From assembly GCA_026182355.1 (NCBI GenBank), contig JAPFBL010000002.1, positions 3,410,001-3,474,000 on the forward strand: a stretch of 64,000 nucleotides of DNA, written 5' to 3'. Within the stretch, counting starts at the first letter, position 1, and each line of letters opens with the position of its first letter. The notes below the pieces were generated by a model that worked only from the letters and a program-made list of their open reading frames with translations, was not told where the DNA came from and searched no databases. Positions 13,811 through 27,600 of this stretch are shown in pieces. The position numbers and the translations under genes were made by a program. The DNA is from Hermatobates lingyangjiaoensis (lineage: Eukaryota > Arthropoda > Insecta > Hemiptera > Hermatobatidae).

Positions 13811-16800
13811 ATTCGAAGATACAATTTTTTTATCATTTTAATGATATAAGTTGTTTTTTTTTGTATTACTATATTTTCATTTTCATTTGTTTTATGTAGT
13901 TTGTATATAGTTGTTTATTTGTTTATTGTGGTTTATTCTTCCATTTATTTGTATTTACTACATTTAGTATTAATTTTTTATTTATTTATAATCCTGTTTT
14001 ATTCTTTCATCGGTTTGAAAATTTAATATATTTTTTGCATACTTTTCTATTTATAACCTAAATTTTTCTTTCCCTTAGTCATTTTGAATTTATTAATATT
14101 CTTCAACTAATTCTATTGTATATTCTTCCTCTATTCTTTCTCTTGATTTATTGAGTTCCAGCTTCTTCTATTTTGTGTTTCGTTAGAAAATTTGAAGTAT
14201 TGCTGTTAATTCCAGATTGTTTTATTTTCTGTCCTGCCTCGTTCCCGGATACCACAACTCTTGATGGCTATATTGGATAAGTTTACGATTTTCATAATGG
14301 AATAAGTATTATAATTATAACAAAAATTAACCAATCAATGAATGAAAAAATTATTTAATAATAATGATAATTAATTATTAAAATAATGTAATGTAATCTA
14401 GTTCCAAGCAAGCAGGTATATCCTTCCTAGAGGCTCTTAAAGTATCTAGAGTGTTAGTATCATCGATCTGTTTGAGAATTAGAACACGAAATCAGTTATT
14501 AAAACTGAAACGATTGAGGTTAGTACTGATTGCTTTAGGCAGGTTGTTACATTGACCAACTGAAGCCATTTGATTTTTCATATGAAGGCTCAGCTTAGTT
14601 GAAGCCCTTATACTCACGTATAAGGATTCACAATGAGCTCCATGATGTCGGTAAACGCAGTTGCGGTAGGTACAAGAAGTATACACATGAATAGGGTTGG
14701 AATAATGATTGAGACGCGGCTGGAATGAAGGATTAGGTTTCATAATAAGATAAGATTGACAGCCACGACGTCCACAGTTCTTCATTCCACCAACAATATT
14801 ATAGTACTGATGGGAGATGAAAAAAAATACTTTTCAGATTGGCAGGATTTTGGTAAGAAATGGACAGGGTTGTCAAATCAGCCATTTTTCAGCTAGATAT
14901 AGCCAAATTTAGCTCCATCTGCCAGTCAGTTATCTCATCTAGCCAATGGCCACAAATTCAGTTAATAGCGCACTATTGTTGGTAAATTTTTATCAACTTC
15001 GTTACATTGTGCACATAGAATAATACTATACTGATGATATAAGTATTAAACACACTGGTACAATGTTTCATGATGAGTTTAACAACAAGAATAAGTATGA
15101 ACTCGTTTTGGATATATTCTGTACAGGTTTACTACCGACAAAGAGAGGCAGAAGTTGAATGTAAGTATGACTGCCAGTGAGTCATTAGCAACTTTCACGG
15201 ACTCCAAGACAGACCTCCATAAAACCCAAGATTTATTTATTTACTGTCTGAAAACACAGAGAAAGCCATAGAAAAACCTCAAAAAGGGCTTTGGGACCTC
15301 AAAGCATACAAATCAATCAAATAACTTTTTTCACATACCTAATGCCATTCGGGCATTGATTATCAATAATCGATATTACTTTCCCGTATACATCGCTAGG
15401 AGAGTTTCGTTAAATCCTGTTAAACCAATCTACTTCGGATGTCCTTAAAGGAGTACTTGAGAAAATATGATGATGTAGATTAAAGCAGTTAAAGCAACAT
15501 ATTGTGTAATAACATGACAATGATTACCTCATTTAGCTTAGAATTGATGGCAGCTCATTATAATTCCGTTTATAACTGTTTACTGTTAGTCGTATGTTAA
15601 GAGTTAAATGACTATTCATACTCTTACAGAGTTAACATTATTTTCCATTTAAATTTCACATCGTAAGCTAAACGACTAATTACGTTATTTACGCGATGCA
15701 TATTACCGTTAATATATAGTCAAATTAGAAAGAATCACAAACAAACGAGTTCGTCTAATTTGGTGAAGAAACAGTGAGTTTTATCTGTTAATATGATATG
15801 TAAGGAGAATAAATATTTTCTGGTAGTTTCCTTGGTATGAGGGCTAGTGGTACAACAAAATTCTCCAACCAAATTAACTGTTGTACTTTTCAACAAAACT
15901 TATTGCAAATAGGATACTAGTTTTATGCTACTTCTTCAGTGATTCGATGGTCATGAATTTTTTTCTTATATTTTTCTGAAACTTTTTCAGATAAAATAGA
16001 AACATTTTGATGTTTTAAAGGAAGAAATTTTGCCTAATTTTTTGAAAGTAGAAGAAGCTCGTATACTAAAACTATAACCTCCTAATTTTATTAATAGTCA
16101 TATAGTAACTGCTGATGTGTATCAATCTTCTCCTGTAGTTCATTTCCTTCCTTAGCAATCATACCTATACTATTTCTCGTAAGATCTTAAGTAAGTACTC
16201 CATGTAACTGAGTTCATCTTTTGAACGACAACCAATGTGGTGCACAAGGATTACATTTACCAAACTTGTACGTGAATAATCACTGATTTTTCGTTGATAA
16301 GTATAATGTCCTTCCCATTGTCATTCATGCCAGTTCTCTCAGGCTCAGTTCAAAGTACTCTTTCCATGAACATGTTCTTAGACATGCTCTGAATCCCAAC
16401 ACCACTTGTCACTGCATATTTTCCTGTTACTTGTAGACTAGATACAGTTACCAAGGACGTTTTCTGTACAATTTCTCAGTCCTCAGTGGTTGAATGCAGA
16501 CGTTAGATCTAACTTACTTGCCCTAACAACAATCTTGTTACTAAGTTTAATACTAAGTTTACTTTCCTCCTAAATAGTAACACTCATCCTATTCCTCGAA
16601 AACCTCCTGTGTTTTTGTAACACCATTTATAAATTTGACTGCACTTTATGTCACATATTTTTACGTGGGTTAAGCTTATAATGAGAGATCATGCGTTGAT
16701 AAGCACAGTTACCTTCTAATGCCCTTCATGCCAATTCTCACAGATTCAGTTTCAATTATTGTTCCCTAGATATGCAATTTTCTAGGGAGATTTCTGATCA

Positions 16801-17650
16801 TTATGAGAACTTCAGAAGAAGTAATTATTTGTCTCCTGGGAGTTATATCTGCTACTAGGATTAATCTCAATTGGTTTTTATTCTTTATTATGAAAGATAT
16901 ATTTATCAATTTTAAACAAATTCATTTACTCCTTTAGTTTTAAGTTATTTAGGTTTTTTTTATTTGTTATAAAATAAATAAAGGAAAATTTGTATTTATT
17001 TGTATTATTTATATATATCTTCTGTTTTCCCTCCCTCTGTATGTTAGCTTCACTGATTGAGTGGTTCCTCAATGAGGAGATTTCAGTCACGCTGTTCGTA
17101 ATATATGGAAGTTTATTCTTAATAAAAAATAAAACAATTAAATTTAAAAATTTAACATACTCATTAAAGTTTTATTTAAAATCGCTTAAACTATTTTCAA
17201 TTTTATAATTTTCTTACTGTAATGCAGTTTATGTAGTCATTACTCATGAGTCAACTTAGTTTTACGTTCTCTCTCCCACAACAATGATTTTTTTTAAGTA
17301 AAATGAACACAGGTGCAATAACTGTTAATTGATGAAACAAGGATGTAGTGAAGTTAGCCAGTGCCTTCAGGCTAACAGTTCTCGGTTATCATTCTAGTTT
17401 ATGTGAGGGTAAGGCGCTGATTGGACCTCTTCGTCTCGGATATCAATTATTGACCCTCTCATGATCCCCCACACATCAAGCTCAATTTTTCAGTTCAATC
17501 ATAAGCCACTACAAAATAAAATAAATAATCACTTGAAACATTACACAAATATATATTTATTTTGTGTAATTACAATTATCTACAAGCTGTTATTAAAAAT
17601 TCTATTGTAAATATAAATTTCATTCCATCTAAGAATAATGATTACTTAAC
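13811..17650. other. AT-rich noncoding DNA with unassigned older repeats
   Basis: Nothing firmly identified. Two loosely similar blocks (about 16300 and 16705, both containing TCATGCCA followed by TTCTC and a CAG-ATTCAGTT-like string) suggest an old dispersed repeat. A 97-residue open frame at 14492-14785 (minus) is unusually Cys/His-rich in its first half, but I recognise no domain. Confidence 0.3.
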
Positions 17651-17664
17651 AGTACTATAAACAT

Positions 17665-19690
17665 ATTAAAAATAACTGGAGTGGCCTACACTCAATTTTA
17701 CTACAAGTAAACATAATATCAAACTTCTTGGATATATAATATATCGTGTCCCGTTTAAGCATAATATAAATATTTAAATGGAAGATGTTTATTAGCCTTT
17801 CATGCCTGAAGGAAGTGCAAATAATTATATTTATATTTTATTTATTTTTGTATATCAAACCACTGATGCATATAATATCATTAGCATATAATAGCAGTAA
17901 TAACATTTTTGAAAAGCAAAAGCGTAGATTTCGAGTTACGAAATAATCTCTTACAGGAGAACATCGCTTTTGTTCCTACAGCCAGTGGAACAAAACACAG
18001 TTTATCTGGCCTCTTTCTACATTAAATATATTAGACAAATTTCCCCATTTTATACTTGAAAGTATTTCTATTTTGTCTGAAAAAGATCAGAAACATATAA
18101 GAAAAAATGTCGTTTTAAGATAATTTTTATTTAAAAATGTAGGATAATTACAATTATTATTCTGCATAGAACGTTTTGAATTTTGAATTATGTTTCACAT
18201 TTTTGGTATTTCATAAAATTATTGAAAATTTTATGGCATCCTAGTATTTAATTAAAATCACTTTTCTTTCCATTTGTCAAAAATCATAGATACCAATTCA
18301 CTCTGAGCGAGTGTTACCTTCTTCCTGCTTGCTGTACTCTATTATAAGGTTGCTGTGAATGTATATTGAGAAAATATATATTAGTAATTAGCCAGTTTGA
18401 CATACTCAAATGAAAGTCAAGGTCGGCTATTCAGTATAATTTAAAACTGTTTTAGCTGGAACCTTTTAATTTTTACAAATAATAAATATGAACTATTAGA
18501 CTAGAATAGTGAAAAAATAGATATTTGTCAACAAACAACTCCTCTTCCTAGAGGAAAGAGTCCAGTCTTCATACTTCAATATTACCCAAAGATACTATGA
18601 TTCATAAAGACAAAATGATTTACAAATGATAATAAGTTTTGTTCAAGGGTGCAACATATAGATTGATTAGAGAATTTTGCCAGAGAAATCCATCATAGCA
18701 TGGAGAAAGCAACAGAAATTGTAGGCTTGATTAGTGTTGATTTAATACACGTGAGAATTTAATTCTTTTAAACCTCATATTAAGTTAATAAATTATTTAA
18801 GAATTTTTCATTAAATCACCAAACATCAATTTTCTTTGAGGGACTCATTATAAAAATGTCTAAGTCAATGTAAACAAATGCAACTATAGCAAGTAAACCA
18901 TTGGTCAAGGATCACTATTCAGTTTTAATAGCTTTATTACCCTTTTCCATAATTGAAATTTAATGAATTTTTTTTTATAAATTGTTATTTTTTGTTCAAC
19001 TAATTGACAAAATTTCATTGTTTATAATGAGCTGTTTAGCATCAAAAAAAGATTTTCTGAAAAAAGAAAATTTACTGTAATTTATTTTGGTTAAAGTAAT
19101 TTTAAAATAAATATTCCTAGTCATGCTCCACATAAAGTTCTATTTTTAGATATAGTTCTTAGGTATAGGAATTGCTTTGATACGTCAAGTGGTATGACTT
19201 GTATCACTCTCGCAAGCTTTCAGATTGAATTACAAGTAAACATTTTTACATTTGATTGAAAAAAATATTTCAAAAAGCTGTTGTTTTAAAAATCTGAGGA
19301 ATTTTGCTTTTATTTCTTTGCAGCGTCAAATATATTGTCAAAATTTCAAGACTCTAGAGTTATTATTTTAGGAGAAAATGAAATATTGTCTAAAAACACA
19401 TTTATACCAAAATAAGTGACTTCCCAATGGTGTATAATTGCCCTCAAACTATACAGCACATCTACGCTATGAGGCCCACTTTTGTGTAAAATATCAACTT
19501 GATCCATCATCTGGACCGTAGCGTGGCCACAAACTTATGATACAAACTGTCCCACCCATCCACATACAAACAGATATCATCGAAAAAGCTTCATAAAATA
19601 ACTTCTAGAACCTCAAGATATGTCATTCCGTCAAAATTTCAAGATTAGTTTTTTTACGATCCCTTTACTGTACATATAATAAAGTAAAAA
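17665..19690 (+). repeat. Dispersed repeat family R1, longest copy
   Basis: Starts with GGAGTGGCCTACACTC then TTTTACTACAAGTAAA. It runs in parallel with 33085-34500 through shared blocks: a run similar to GAACATCGCTTTTGTTC, a block ending in TTTTCTGAAAA, TGTATCACTCTCGCAAG, AATATCAACTTGATCCATC and TCTGGACCGTAGCGTGG. It ends near GATCCCTTTACTGTACAT. No long reading frame occurs on either strand, so this is a non-autonomous or long-dead element. The TTTACTATAAGTAAA-like sequence at both ends of the family suggests a DNA transposon, but I see no target duplication. Confidence 0.7.
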
Positions 19691-19699
19691 TGTTGAATC

Positions 19700-21240
19700 C
19701 CACTAGGAAGAGCAAAAGAGAATATTAAAAAAAAAATACAATTACGAAAGTATTAAAAGACTAGGGATTCTGAGATGATAGAATCTGCGATAATTTACGT
19801 TATGTGTTTCCTAATTGTGTAGTGTTATTCTATTGAGAACTCTGCAGCAATATAATTTTTGAATGACTTTATTATGAGATAACTTTTAGGTTCTATTTCT
19901 GTCCAAACAAGTTAATCTTATGCCATAAAATGAGATCATGAATATACATAATGAGTTGGTCATTATAGTGTTACAGTTTTTAATAAAATATTACGATTTA
20001 ATTTTATTGCTTTGTAAAATGGATATTCCGCTGACTTTCTATTCAGAGGGATGACACTAGGTGGGAAATAAATTGGATCTTGTTTCTGCCTTGAGAGTAA
20101 ATTTAAAATCCCAGCAGGCAGGCAGAATTCTATTGCATCGTTTGCAGTTCTGCTCCTTTGTTTACCACGATATCAATTTCCTTCTTTTCTTACTTTAATA
20201 TTTAGTTAACGAAATGGGCTTTTTAAAAAACAGATATCTATAAATTATTCTCTTATTTATTTTTTTTTATATCATTTTTATTGAAAATTTTAATTTATTT
20301 TTATATGCCTGTCTTTTTTCTTATATATACCTTTCTTTCTTACATAATATTCTATAATGGATTATTTTTTAAATACCTCTTATTTATATGAAATATTCAA
20401 TAAGGTGGTATTTACTTTTAGAAGAGAATAATGCTTTATGTATTAAGAAATACTAAATATAAGTTAGATATAGTAGTTTAGAGATATACAATTGAAAACA
20501 AACTAACTTAAATCCATAGTCGTTGATACATTATTGAATCTATGTTAATAAGCAGATGTGCTGGTGAATGCTGACATTATGTCTTTCAATTACATTTAAA
20601 GAAGTATCAAAGGAAATTATACAGTCAGTTTTTATTTTTTTTTTGGTTTAAAAAAGTTTTGGTCTTTATTTAAATTACTGTATTGTAACTCCAAACATTA
20701 CCACAGGATTCAAACCACAACATTCAAATTAATGTTGTTTAATTGTCAGTAAGTTCTTAGATATAATCTATCAATGAAAGATACATTATCTTACTTAAAG
20801 TTTAGAGTATTATCTAATTGTTTATATATGGATTAATTATAATCATACGTTTGACTTACACTAATTTATTGAGGTAAGGGTAAAAGTAATTTTTGTCAAA
20901 AACCGAATATAAATAAATAATGCAAAAAATATATAATTGCTCTTACAATAAGTGATTAGTTAAGTTGAATGTTAATTTCAGTAACATTAAATTAAAGTAA
21001 CCAAGTCTGAAAATTGAATTTTATGTTCTTATCTCTTAGGATATATTTAAATCTTCTTACGTTGAACGTACAAGATGTAACAGACTAACATCTAAAAAGA
21101 TGGTCATCTCCTTTTTGAAGTGTTGTATATGCGTCTAATAAATAATACAGATACGCGTAAAAAAGATATAAAGTTATTTTATTTTCTAAGTTATAAATAT
21201 TTCCAGAATTGAGGGTATTATTAAGACATGAATGTTGTTA
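19700..21240. other. AT-rich noncoding DNA upstream of a coding exon
   Basis: Nothing recognised apart from ordinary AT-rich intron-like sequence. The pyrimidine tract before the exon at 21245 is weak. Confidence 0.35.
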
Positions 21241-21244
21241 TCAG

Positions 21245-21350
21245 ATGGTGACTCCGGAGCCTGGTGGGGAAGCAGGCGGAGGAGCCGACACTGCCCTGAG
21301 CAAAATCAGACAAACTCTGTCCACGTCACTCATGACTGCGCAGGACAAAG
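21245..21350 (+). CDS. Coding exon of an unidentified host gene (exon A)
   Basis: This is a 106-nt island of much higher GC than its surroundings, preceded by TTATCAG and followed by the strong donor AAAG/GTGAGA. The frame open across it gives 35 residues, starting MVTPEPGGEAGG and ending TSLMTAQDK, plus one base of the next codon (phase 1). The ATG directly after the acceptor could be internal or a start. I treat the segment as an internal exon because AG precedes it. The peptide is Gly/Glu-rich, then has an amphipathic-looking stretch (ALSKIRQTLSTSL). No catalytic domain is visible. The next exon at 29175 has a matching phase and continues without a stop. I do not recognise the protein; a regulatory linker of a larger, possibly neuronal or scaffold protein is only a guess. 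Confidence 0.75.
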
Positions 21351-21596
21351 GTGAGATTTATTAATCTGTGTCAGAACTTTGCATGCTCGTCAAAGAAATG
21401 TTTGAAATACTAACTTCTACTTACAAATGAACACAATGTGCCCAGTACAACTATAACTCATTTTAGCCAACTATATGACCTTCTCCAGTTCAAATTAAAA
21501 AAGTTATTGAATTTCTTGTACGAAATTTTTAGTATAATTTTATAATATTAATAGTTATAAAAATACTTTCAATTTTAGTTGGTGTTAATATTACAG

Positions 21597-21632
21597 CTGC
21601 CACAAACTCCTTCAGTCCTAATTCTGACGTCA
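21597..21632 (+). CDS. Candidate 36-nt alternative microexon
   Basis: Bounded by TATTACAG on the left and the donor GTAGGTGA on the right. It is 36 nt, a multiple of three. Read in phase 1 after exon A, it stays open and inserts about twelve residues (AATNSFSPNSDV, the first Ala spanning the junction). Inclusion leaves the downstream frame of the exon at 29175 intact. Its GC content is close to half, well above the flanks. An alternative donor 4 nt further on (AG/GTGAAC) would give 40 nt and would bring in a stop after joining to 29175. The pyrimidine tract is poor. Support is from composition, splice signals and phase only. Confidence 0.35.
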
Positions 21633-21879
21633 GTAGGTGAACTTGGTGTTTTTTTATTTTGATATTGTGGAATTTTACTCTATAATTTCATTTATGGGGA
21701 ATATTTAGTATAAATATTTCAATATCAATAAATATACGTAAAACACACAGTAATTTTCATTTACTGATATATCTTTTAGTTATATCTGTTTTGGATAGTT
21801 TTCCATTGTAAGTATATAAATATATACATGTTAAGAAGAGAAATAAACGCAAATAACAATTAGATACTGATATTATTTT

Positions 21880-21930
21880 CAATATTCTGACGGTTTCAGC
21901 GGTCGTCCTTATGAAAGGAAGTGGATTTGG
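21880..21930 (-). repeat. Isolated hammerhead-like 3' half motif
   Basis: On the minus strand the string GACCGCTGAAACCGTCAG contains GAA followed by a short A-CCG-T stem III-like segment and C, as in the other hammerhead-like motifs of this window. There is no clear CTGANGA (the equivalent position reads AAGGACGA). Probably a degenerate Penelope-type terminal repeat. Confidence 0.3.
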
Positions 21931-24229
21931 TAAAAAGACTAAAACAAACTGAACAGCTCAGATATTGTACAGCAGACCACAATGAAAACGACAAAAACAC
22001 TAGAAATATCTGAAGAAGAATAAACTGTGAAAAACATAATAATAAATCACAAATAATAGACTTAAAATTCAATCTAATAGGGAGTTAATAAGTTAATGAA
22101 CTAAAAAAAGAATGTAATAACTTAAAATTAATTAAATGATAATTAATGAATTGAAAATGAATAGAAATAAATATTTAAATAACAATTTCAAAATTTTAGG
22201 ATACAACTTAATGGCTCATATTGATATCTGGATGTTAACGAGCTTCTAGAAGCTTTCCAAGATGTATTAGGCTTTCTAAGAAGCTCTTATACTAACAAAT
22301 CTACTGTGTTCAGTAACCTTTTTTAGTATTTTAATTCTGGAAATTTCATTAGAATGAGACTTGGCATGAATAGCAACGTCAGTGTATAATCCCGTCAGGC
22401 TCTGGACTTATATGTATATGTCCATTATTATTAATGCTTAAGCTTAACATGATGGTTGGTAAACCTACATCATACTCAGTACAGGATGGAGAAGTATGTA
22501 TATGATAACTGTTCAAATTAAAAAAGCGTAAAAGATGTAGCCGGATTGATTATGGACAGGTCAGGCAATCACGACTTTTACAATGTTGCGTACTTCTACA
22601 CATCATCTTGGTCGGAGAGATTTAACACTTCGATGGGAGAATAAGTTTCCATGACTAAGAGATCTTCAAGAACAGGTTCAAGAAAGTTTATTGAATGCTG
22701 AGGAAATGGATGGGGAGGAAAACAGGATAGATTAAATTTTTTTCATCAGTTTACCCGACCTCTTATCTCTGGGGAAATTATCTGTCATGTGAGGTAATAA
22801 ATGACTATGATTTTCTTAAATTCTCGGAATACAGAACATGCGCTAAGGTAATATAACTCCCTATCATGTTTGAAGGTATAATAACATAAAAAGGTATCCA
22901 CATTTCTTGAATTTCTGCAGTTGGTGTGTAAACTGGATTTTGAACTGGTAAATGAATTTGTTGAAGAAACTGTGATAATGTTAAACCTGGATATATGAGG
23001 GTTCATTTAAAGAGTTTAACTTTTTCTTGTAAAGACTTTAAAATTTTCAAAGACTCTGATAAATACTCCATTGGCGTATTCTCATAATTGTCATTGCCAG
23101 GTCAAAACACGATGCAATATTGCCACAATGCCACAGAAGGCTTTAAAATTTAAATCGAAACTGGTGAAATGTTCTTCAAATACTATTTGCTAATGCCTAT
23201 TGTTCCTTGACACAATTATCGACTGCTAGCCTCAGACAGAAGGAATGAATGCATAAAATATCAACAGTTGGCATTGGTTATTCAAGAAGGGCATTGTGTA
23301 TCCAATTTTTTTTTTAAAGGCTTCCAGAGTGGAAACCAAAGGAGCCAATTTATTGCCTGAGCTGTATGCGATTGGTTTAGACTCACGATCATTGTTTCAT
23401 TACATGAACACAATACCTATGTACCAGCCTTTTGTTGCAATAAGTGGATATCAAAATAAAAAAAAATGATCAATTAAAAAATATTTTATAGATCTTGTTT
23501 AGTAAATAATCAACAATGTTCGTAAAAATATATTGTTAAGAAAAACTTTCTCCAAACGATATTAGAAGACTATTACATTGATCCTACAAAAGCTTTAGGG
23601 GTAATAGTATCAAAATGTCGCATTCATTTGAACAGATTTTTATTTTAAAAGCTATTTGCAACCAAAATTTTTCCAATTTTAGTCGATTGTGTCAAGTTGA
23701 GTAAATAGTGTAATGAAAATTGATCCGATATAAATTTAGTAGACTCTGTGTAAGCAAAAACGTGCAAGCGTTGGAGAGATAATTATAAAACAATATAATT
23801 TGATGCTGTTTGTTTATTCAGATGATGATATTTTCTGACTTTATTTTTCTGTTTTCTTCTAGTCATTTTTCCCATCTTGCACTACAATTCAAATTAATTC
23901 TGATTCCAGTTAGTTTTTTCTTTTACATAAGTAGTATTATTTTTTTGGTTTATTAATCCATTTTTTTTCAAAATGATCCAAGTCAAAAGGCCTGGAAACT
24001 ATAACTACAAACAAAAATAAAATTTGGATTAGGCTATTCTTAATCTCACTATAAATAAGCAAAATATTATCAAATTTTTTGCCAAGCAATTTAATTTTGG
24101 ATATATTTCAATATACTATCAGTAGACATATATTAAAATTCTGGGCATAAGTATCATCACACTCACAGGCAATCCATTGTAATGTGAGTCATATCCATTT
24201 TGTGAGTCATAGTAATAATAAAATAATTC

Positions 24230-24665
24230 CTCTAGAACAGGGGTGGGCAACCTTTATGAGAGTGCGTGCCAAAATCAGCCAAGTCTCTGACACAGACTTT
24301 TTCTACGTGCCAGCCATTTTTTTTGTAGAACATATTTGGTATCTCATAAGAACTTTTTAAACGAAACAATAATAAATTGCCTCAGTGCAATAAAACATAG
24401 TGTAAAAAACAGAAAAAAATTATTTAATCTTTTAAAAAAAGAGGGTAACAAGATGAACTTCTTTTTCTTGAGACCTCTTTACCTTCGTAGTAATATACTG
24501 TCATGACATGAAAGCTTATATGCCAAGGAAAATAGTTTTTTTGTTGTCTGTGCTTAGCGTAACATGCGCTTGCATCTCTGCTAAGGGTAACCTGTACTCT
24601 TGCGTGCACAGAGACAAGTCATCGGCGTAGAGGTAGGCCAGAGGTAGCCCACCCTCGCTCTAGAA
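24230..24665. mobile_element. Complete non-autonomous hAT-type element with 8-bp target duplication
   Basis: The element runs 24238-24657 (420 bp). It begins CAGGGGTGGGCAACCT and its reverse-complemented right end reads CGAGGGTGGGCTACCT, an imperfect terminal inverted repeat of about 16 bp. The exact 8-bp duplication CTCTAGAA flanks it at 24230-24237 and 24658-24665. A CAGGGGTGGGCAAC-type terminus with an 8-bp duplication is the hallmark of the hAT superfamily. No transposase is encoded (the 61-residue frame inside is incidental), so mobility would have depended on an autonomous relative. The clean duplication argues for a fairly recent insertion. Confidence 0.88.
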
Positions 24666-27600
24666 CAATATTACAAGCTTTTTAATATTTTTTGATAAAT
24701 TTAAGGGATTATTACTAGGAATATATTTGCTTTTACTGTATTAAACAATCGTGCAAATTTCATCATTAAATATACGTATTAAAGTAGCGCTTAATGCTAA
24801 TTCTGAAGTTTGTAGAATCAACAGATGAGTGGGTTCTGCATAATAACCGTTATGCCATGAAGAACGTAATGTAATGTCTTTCACATGTTTGAGAAGTATC
24901 AGAATAAAATAATATTTTTCAACACACCACGAAATATAAGATTATCAACGGTCATTATGGTTTTTTAATTGGACCTTGTTACATAAAAATATTTTTAACA
25001 TTCATCAACCCACATGGAGATAGTCATAATAAAAATTATTTCTTTAATTCATAATTCATTCATTAATTCATTTAATACATTAATACATTTCTTAGTGGAA
25101 TGAAAAATGTGTAAAACCTGTTGGACGGCTTCAAATCGATTAACAAGGTAAGACGGATTTTTATAGTAATAATAATAATATTTCACTTCATCCAGTCAAA
25201 CATACACGAATATTTGAGCCATGTAATTAATGGATCAAGTGATTTAAATAGAGTTGTAGACTTACTCACTCACAAGTTGAACTAGCTTGTAAGAAATCCA
25301 TTAAAGTCATTACGAAAGACACAAATGACTATGCAACATCTGTGTCTTGGAGGGACGTAAAACCAGAAAAGCTGTAGCTTTTGTAGATGACTTCTCATCT
25401 TTAGTCGCAGAAAAATCATTCTTTGAAACTGAATTAAAGCAAACAGAATTGGTCATTAAATAATAAAATTGTATTTAATTAGCCAAATTCAGAAGCCTTA
25501 TAAAGAAGGAGGAAATGTAATTCTTTGTCTTTGCAGGATGTTCTGTTAAGACAACTATGTATACTTAATCAGGTGCTCCGGAGTTATTGACGATAATAAG
25601 CTTTTGTCGAACAAACATGCCTTGTACATCGCAGAAAGGAGAATAAAATTTGTAAAAGGCTAAACAAAATCAAGAAATGTAGACTGGGGCTGAGCCCAGA
25701 GGTTCTGCGAAGATTGAAGGGTTCTGTCAATAACTAAACGATTAATTACAGGGTACGTAACCATTGCATATTATGTCTTCTGCATTAACGATGGATGGAA
25801 GAACTTAATATGCATAAAAACTGAAGACCCAAACATGATAAAACAAGTTACTCAATGCAGAGAGGTAGAATGATTCTGATGAAGATATTGACAGCAATAT
25901 ACTTGAGAAACCAGCAATTTCTCAACACTGGTTATTTTCTGTACAAATTCGTCTAGGATCGTAGAAACAATTCAAATATTTAGTACATTTAAAAACGATG
26001 TATGTTATAGATAGCAGTTTGTGATACTATTCATTCATTGACCCTTTGTGATACCGTGCAATGAACATTCTGTATTGGGGAATACTTGAAAATATATTTC
26101 AATTTTAATTCAGTTGAAATGTATATATAAAATGTAAGAGTAACCTCTAATTTAAAATAGACACAAGTTAAAAAAAATAAATTCACTAATGTAGGGTTAC
26201 CTCCAGTGAGGAAAACATAAAATAAAATCAAGTGTAATAGAGTAGAGATCTTTCATGAGTACCTGACATGAGATTTATTTACTTCCCACGGCGAGCATGT
26301 TTTCACGAGGCTAAACTTGCTCCTAAAAAAAAAAGTATATAACAACATTTTTGAAATTTAGAAATACATATTACAAAAAAATAGATTATGTTTACACTAG
26401 TTATAACTATTTCATTGTAATGAAGGGAATATGGGACAGTAAGGATTGGAAGGAATATACTAAGTGCTGATGCCACCCCGATGGAGGATTTTATTATGAC
26501 CATTGTTATAAACTAGAGAATTAAGATCAGAAAGAATATTAGAATGTCGATTGGAGTGAAGTTACTCGTAGAAAGAGAGATTTGGGAGTTCATTGAAGAT
26601 TGTTGTTTTATGGAGATTGAAGTTCATATAGGACAGCAGTAGAGCCTTTATTTGAATGCCCTAACCATTATAATAAGGGATCTATCACAATTTAAATTGT
26701 TGTTGGTAACGCTTTTGAAACGGTACAGATTGTCTTTGAAATTATAATATTGAAGACAGAAAGACCTTTCACTTAATGGAGAACGGAAGAGATAAACGTT
26801 CATGAGAGTTTCATCATGAAAAGGTGGACGTTTATTAGAAATGAGGGATTTGAAACAAGTGAGAGAGTTATGGAGTTTAAGGTTCAAACGAACGGCACAT
26901 TTATCATATGAATTCCAAAAAAAAACTTAGGTCGTATAGATTTAGTAAAGAATATTTACAGGCACTTTATAATACCTGACATGGCTTGATTTTGGCCGGT
27001 CTGAAACTTCTACTTTCGGATAAGATACTAATTTCAGTCCAGTTTTACTATGTCTAAAACATATCTAACTCTACATTTCGTATTGTTCTTTAGCCTGATA
27101 CTTTTTTTTTCAAGTTCCCTTTTCTTTTACGAGAATTTCGTCCACGCTTCCCTTTTATTCATATTCCATTCTGTAGTATTTACCTTTGCTACTACTGAAC
27201 AATTTGTAACTTAATTGCCAGTAACTTAATGAGCCAGTAGCGTATCCACTGCCTTAGAAACTTACTCATAAGTCAAGAATATGTTTTCATCATAATCAAA
27301 ACCTGATACTACCTATTACTATTGATATTGATATTTTCATGGCTATGATTCTAACTAGAATTAACTGCAGTATCATAAATCCTTGCACAAATTTACTTGA
27401 GAAAAAGAGTATGCCTAAAACACATCATGAGATATAAATGGAATTTACTATGAAGCAACATGGACCAAAAAATTTAAGGTTAATCTTTATTATAAGAGCT
27501 ATTTTTACTATAATATAAATTTATGAATAAGCCGTGAGTATTGCGTGCTCAATACTTTTGCAAAATTACTCACTTACACTTCTACCATATGTTTAAATTT

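Noticed and set aside
14492..14785. 97-residue Cys/His-containing frame as a zinc-finger protein
   Set aside because: Cys and His spacing fits no known finger, and there are no splice sites or flanking exons.
22600..23450. Minus-strand stretch that reads loosely like a transposase of the hAT kind
   Set aside because: Stops and frameshifts are too frequent and no diagnostic motif was seen; I could not separate it from chance.
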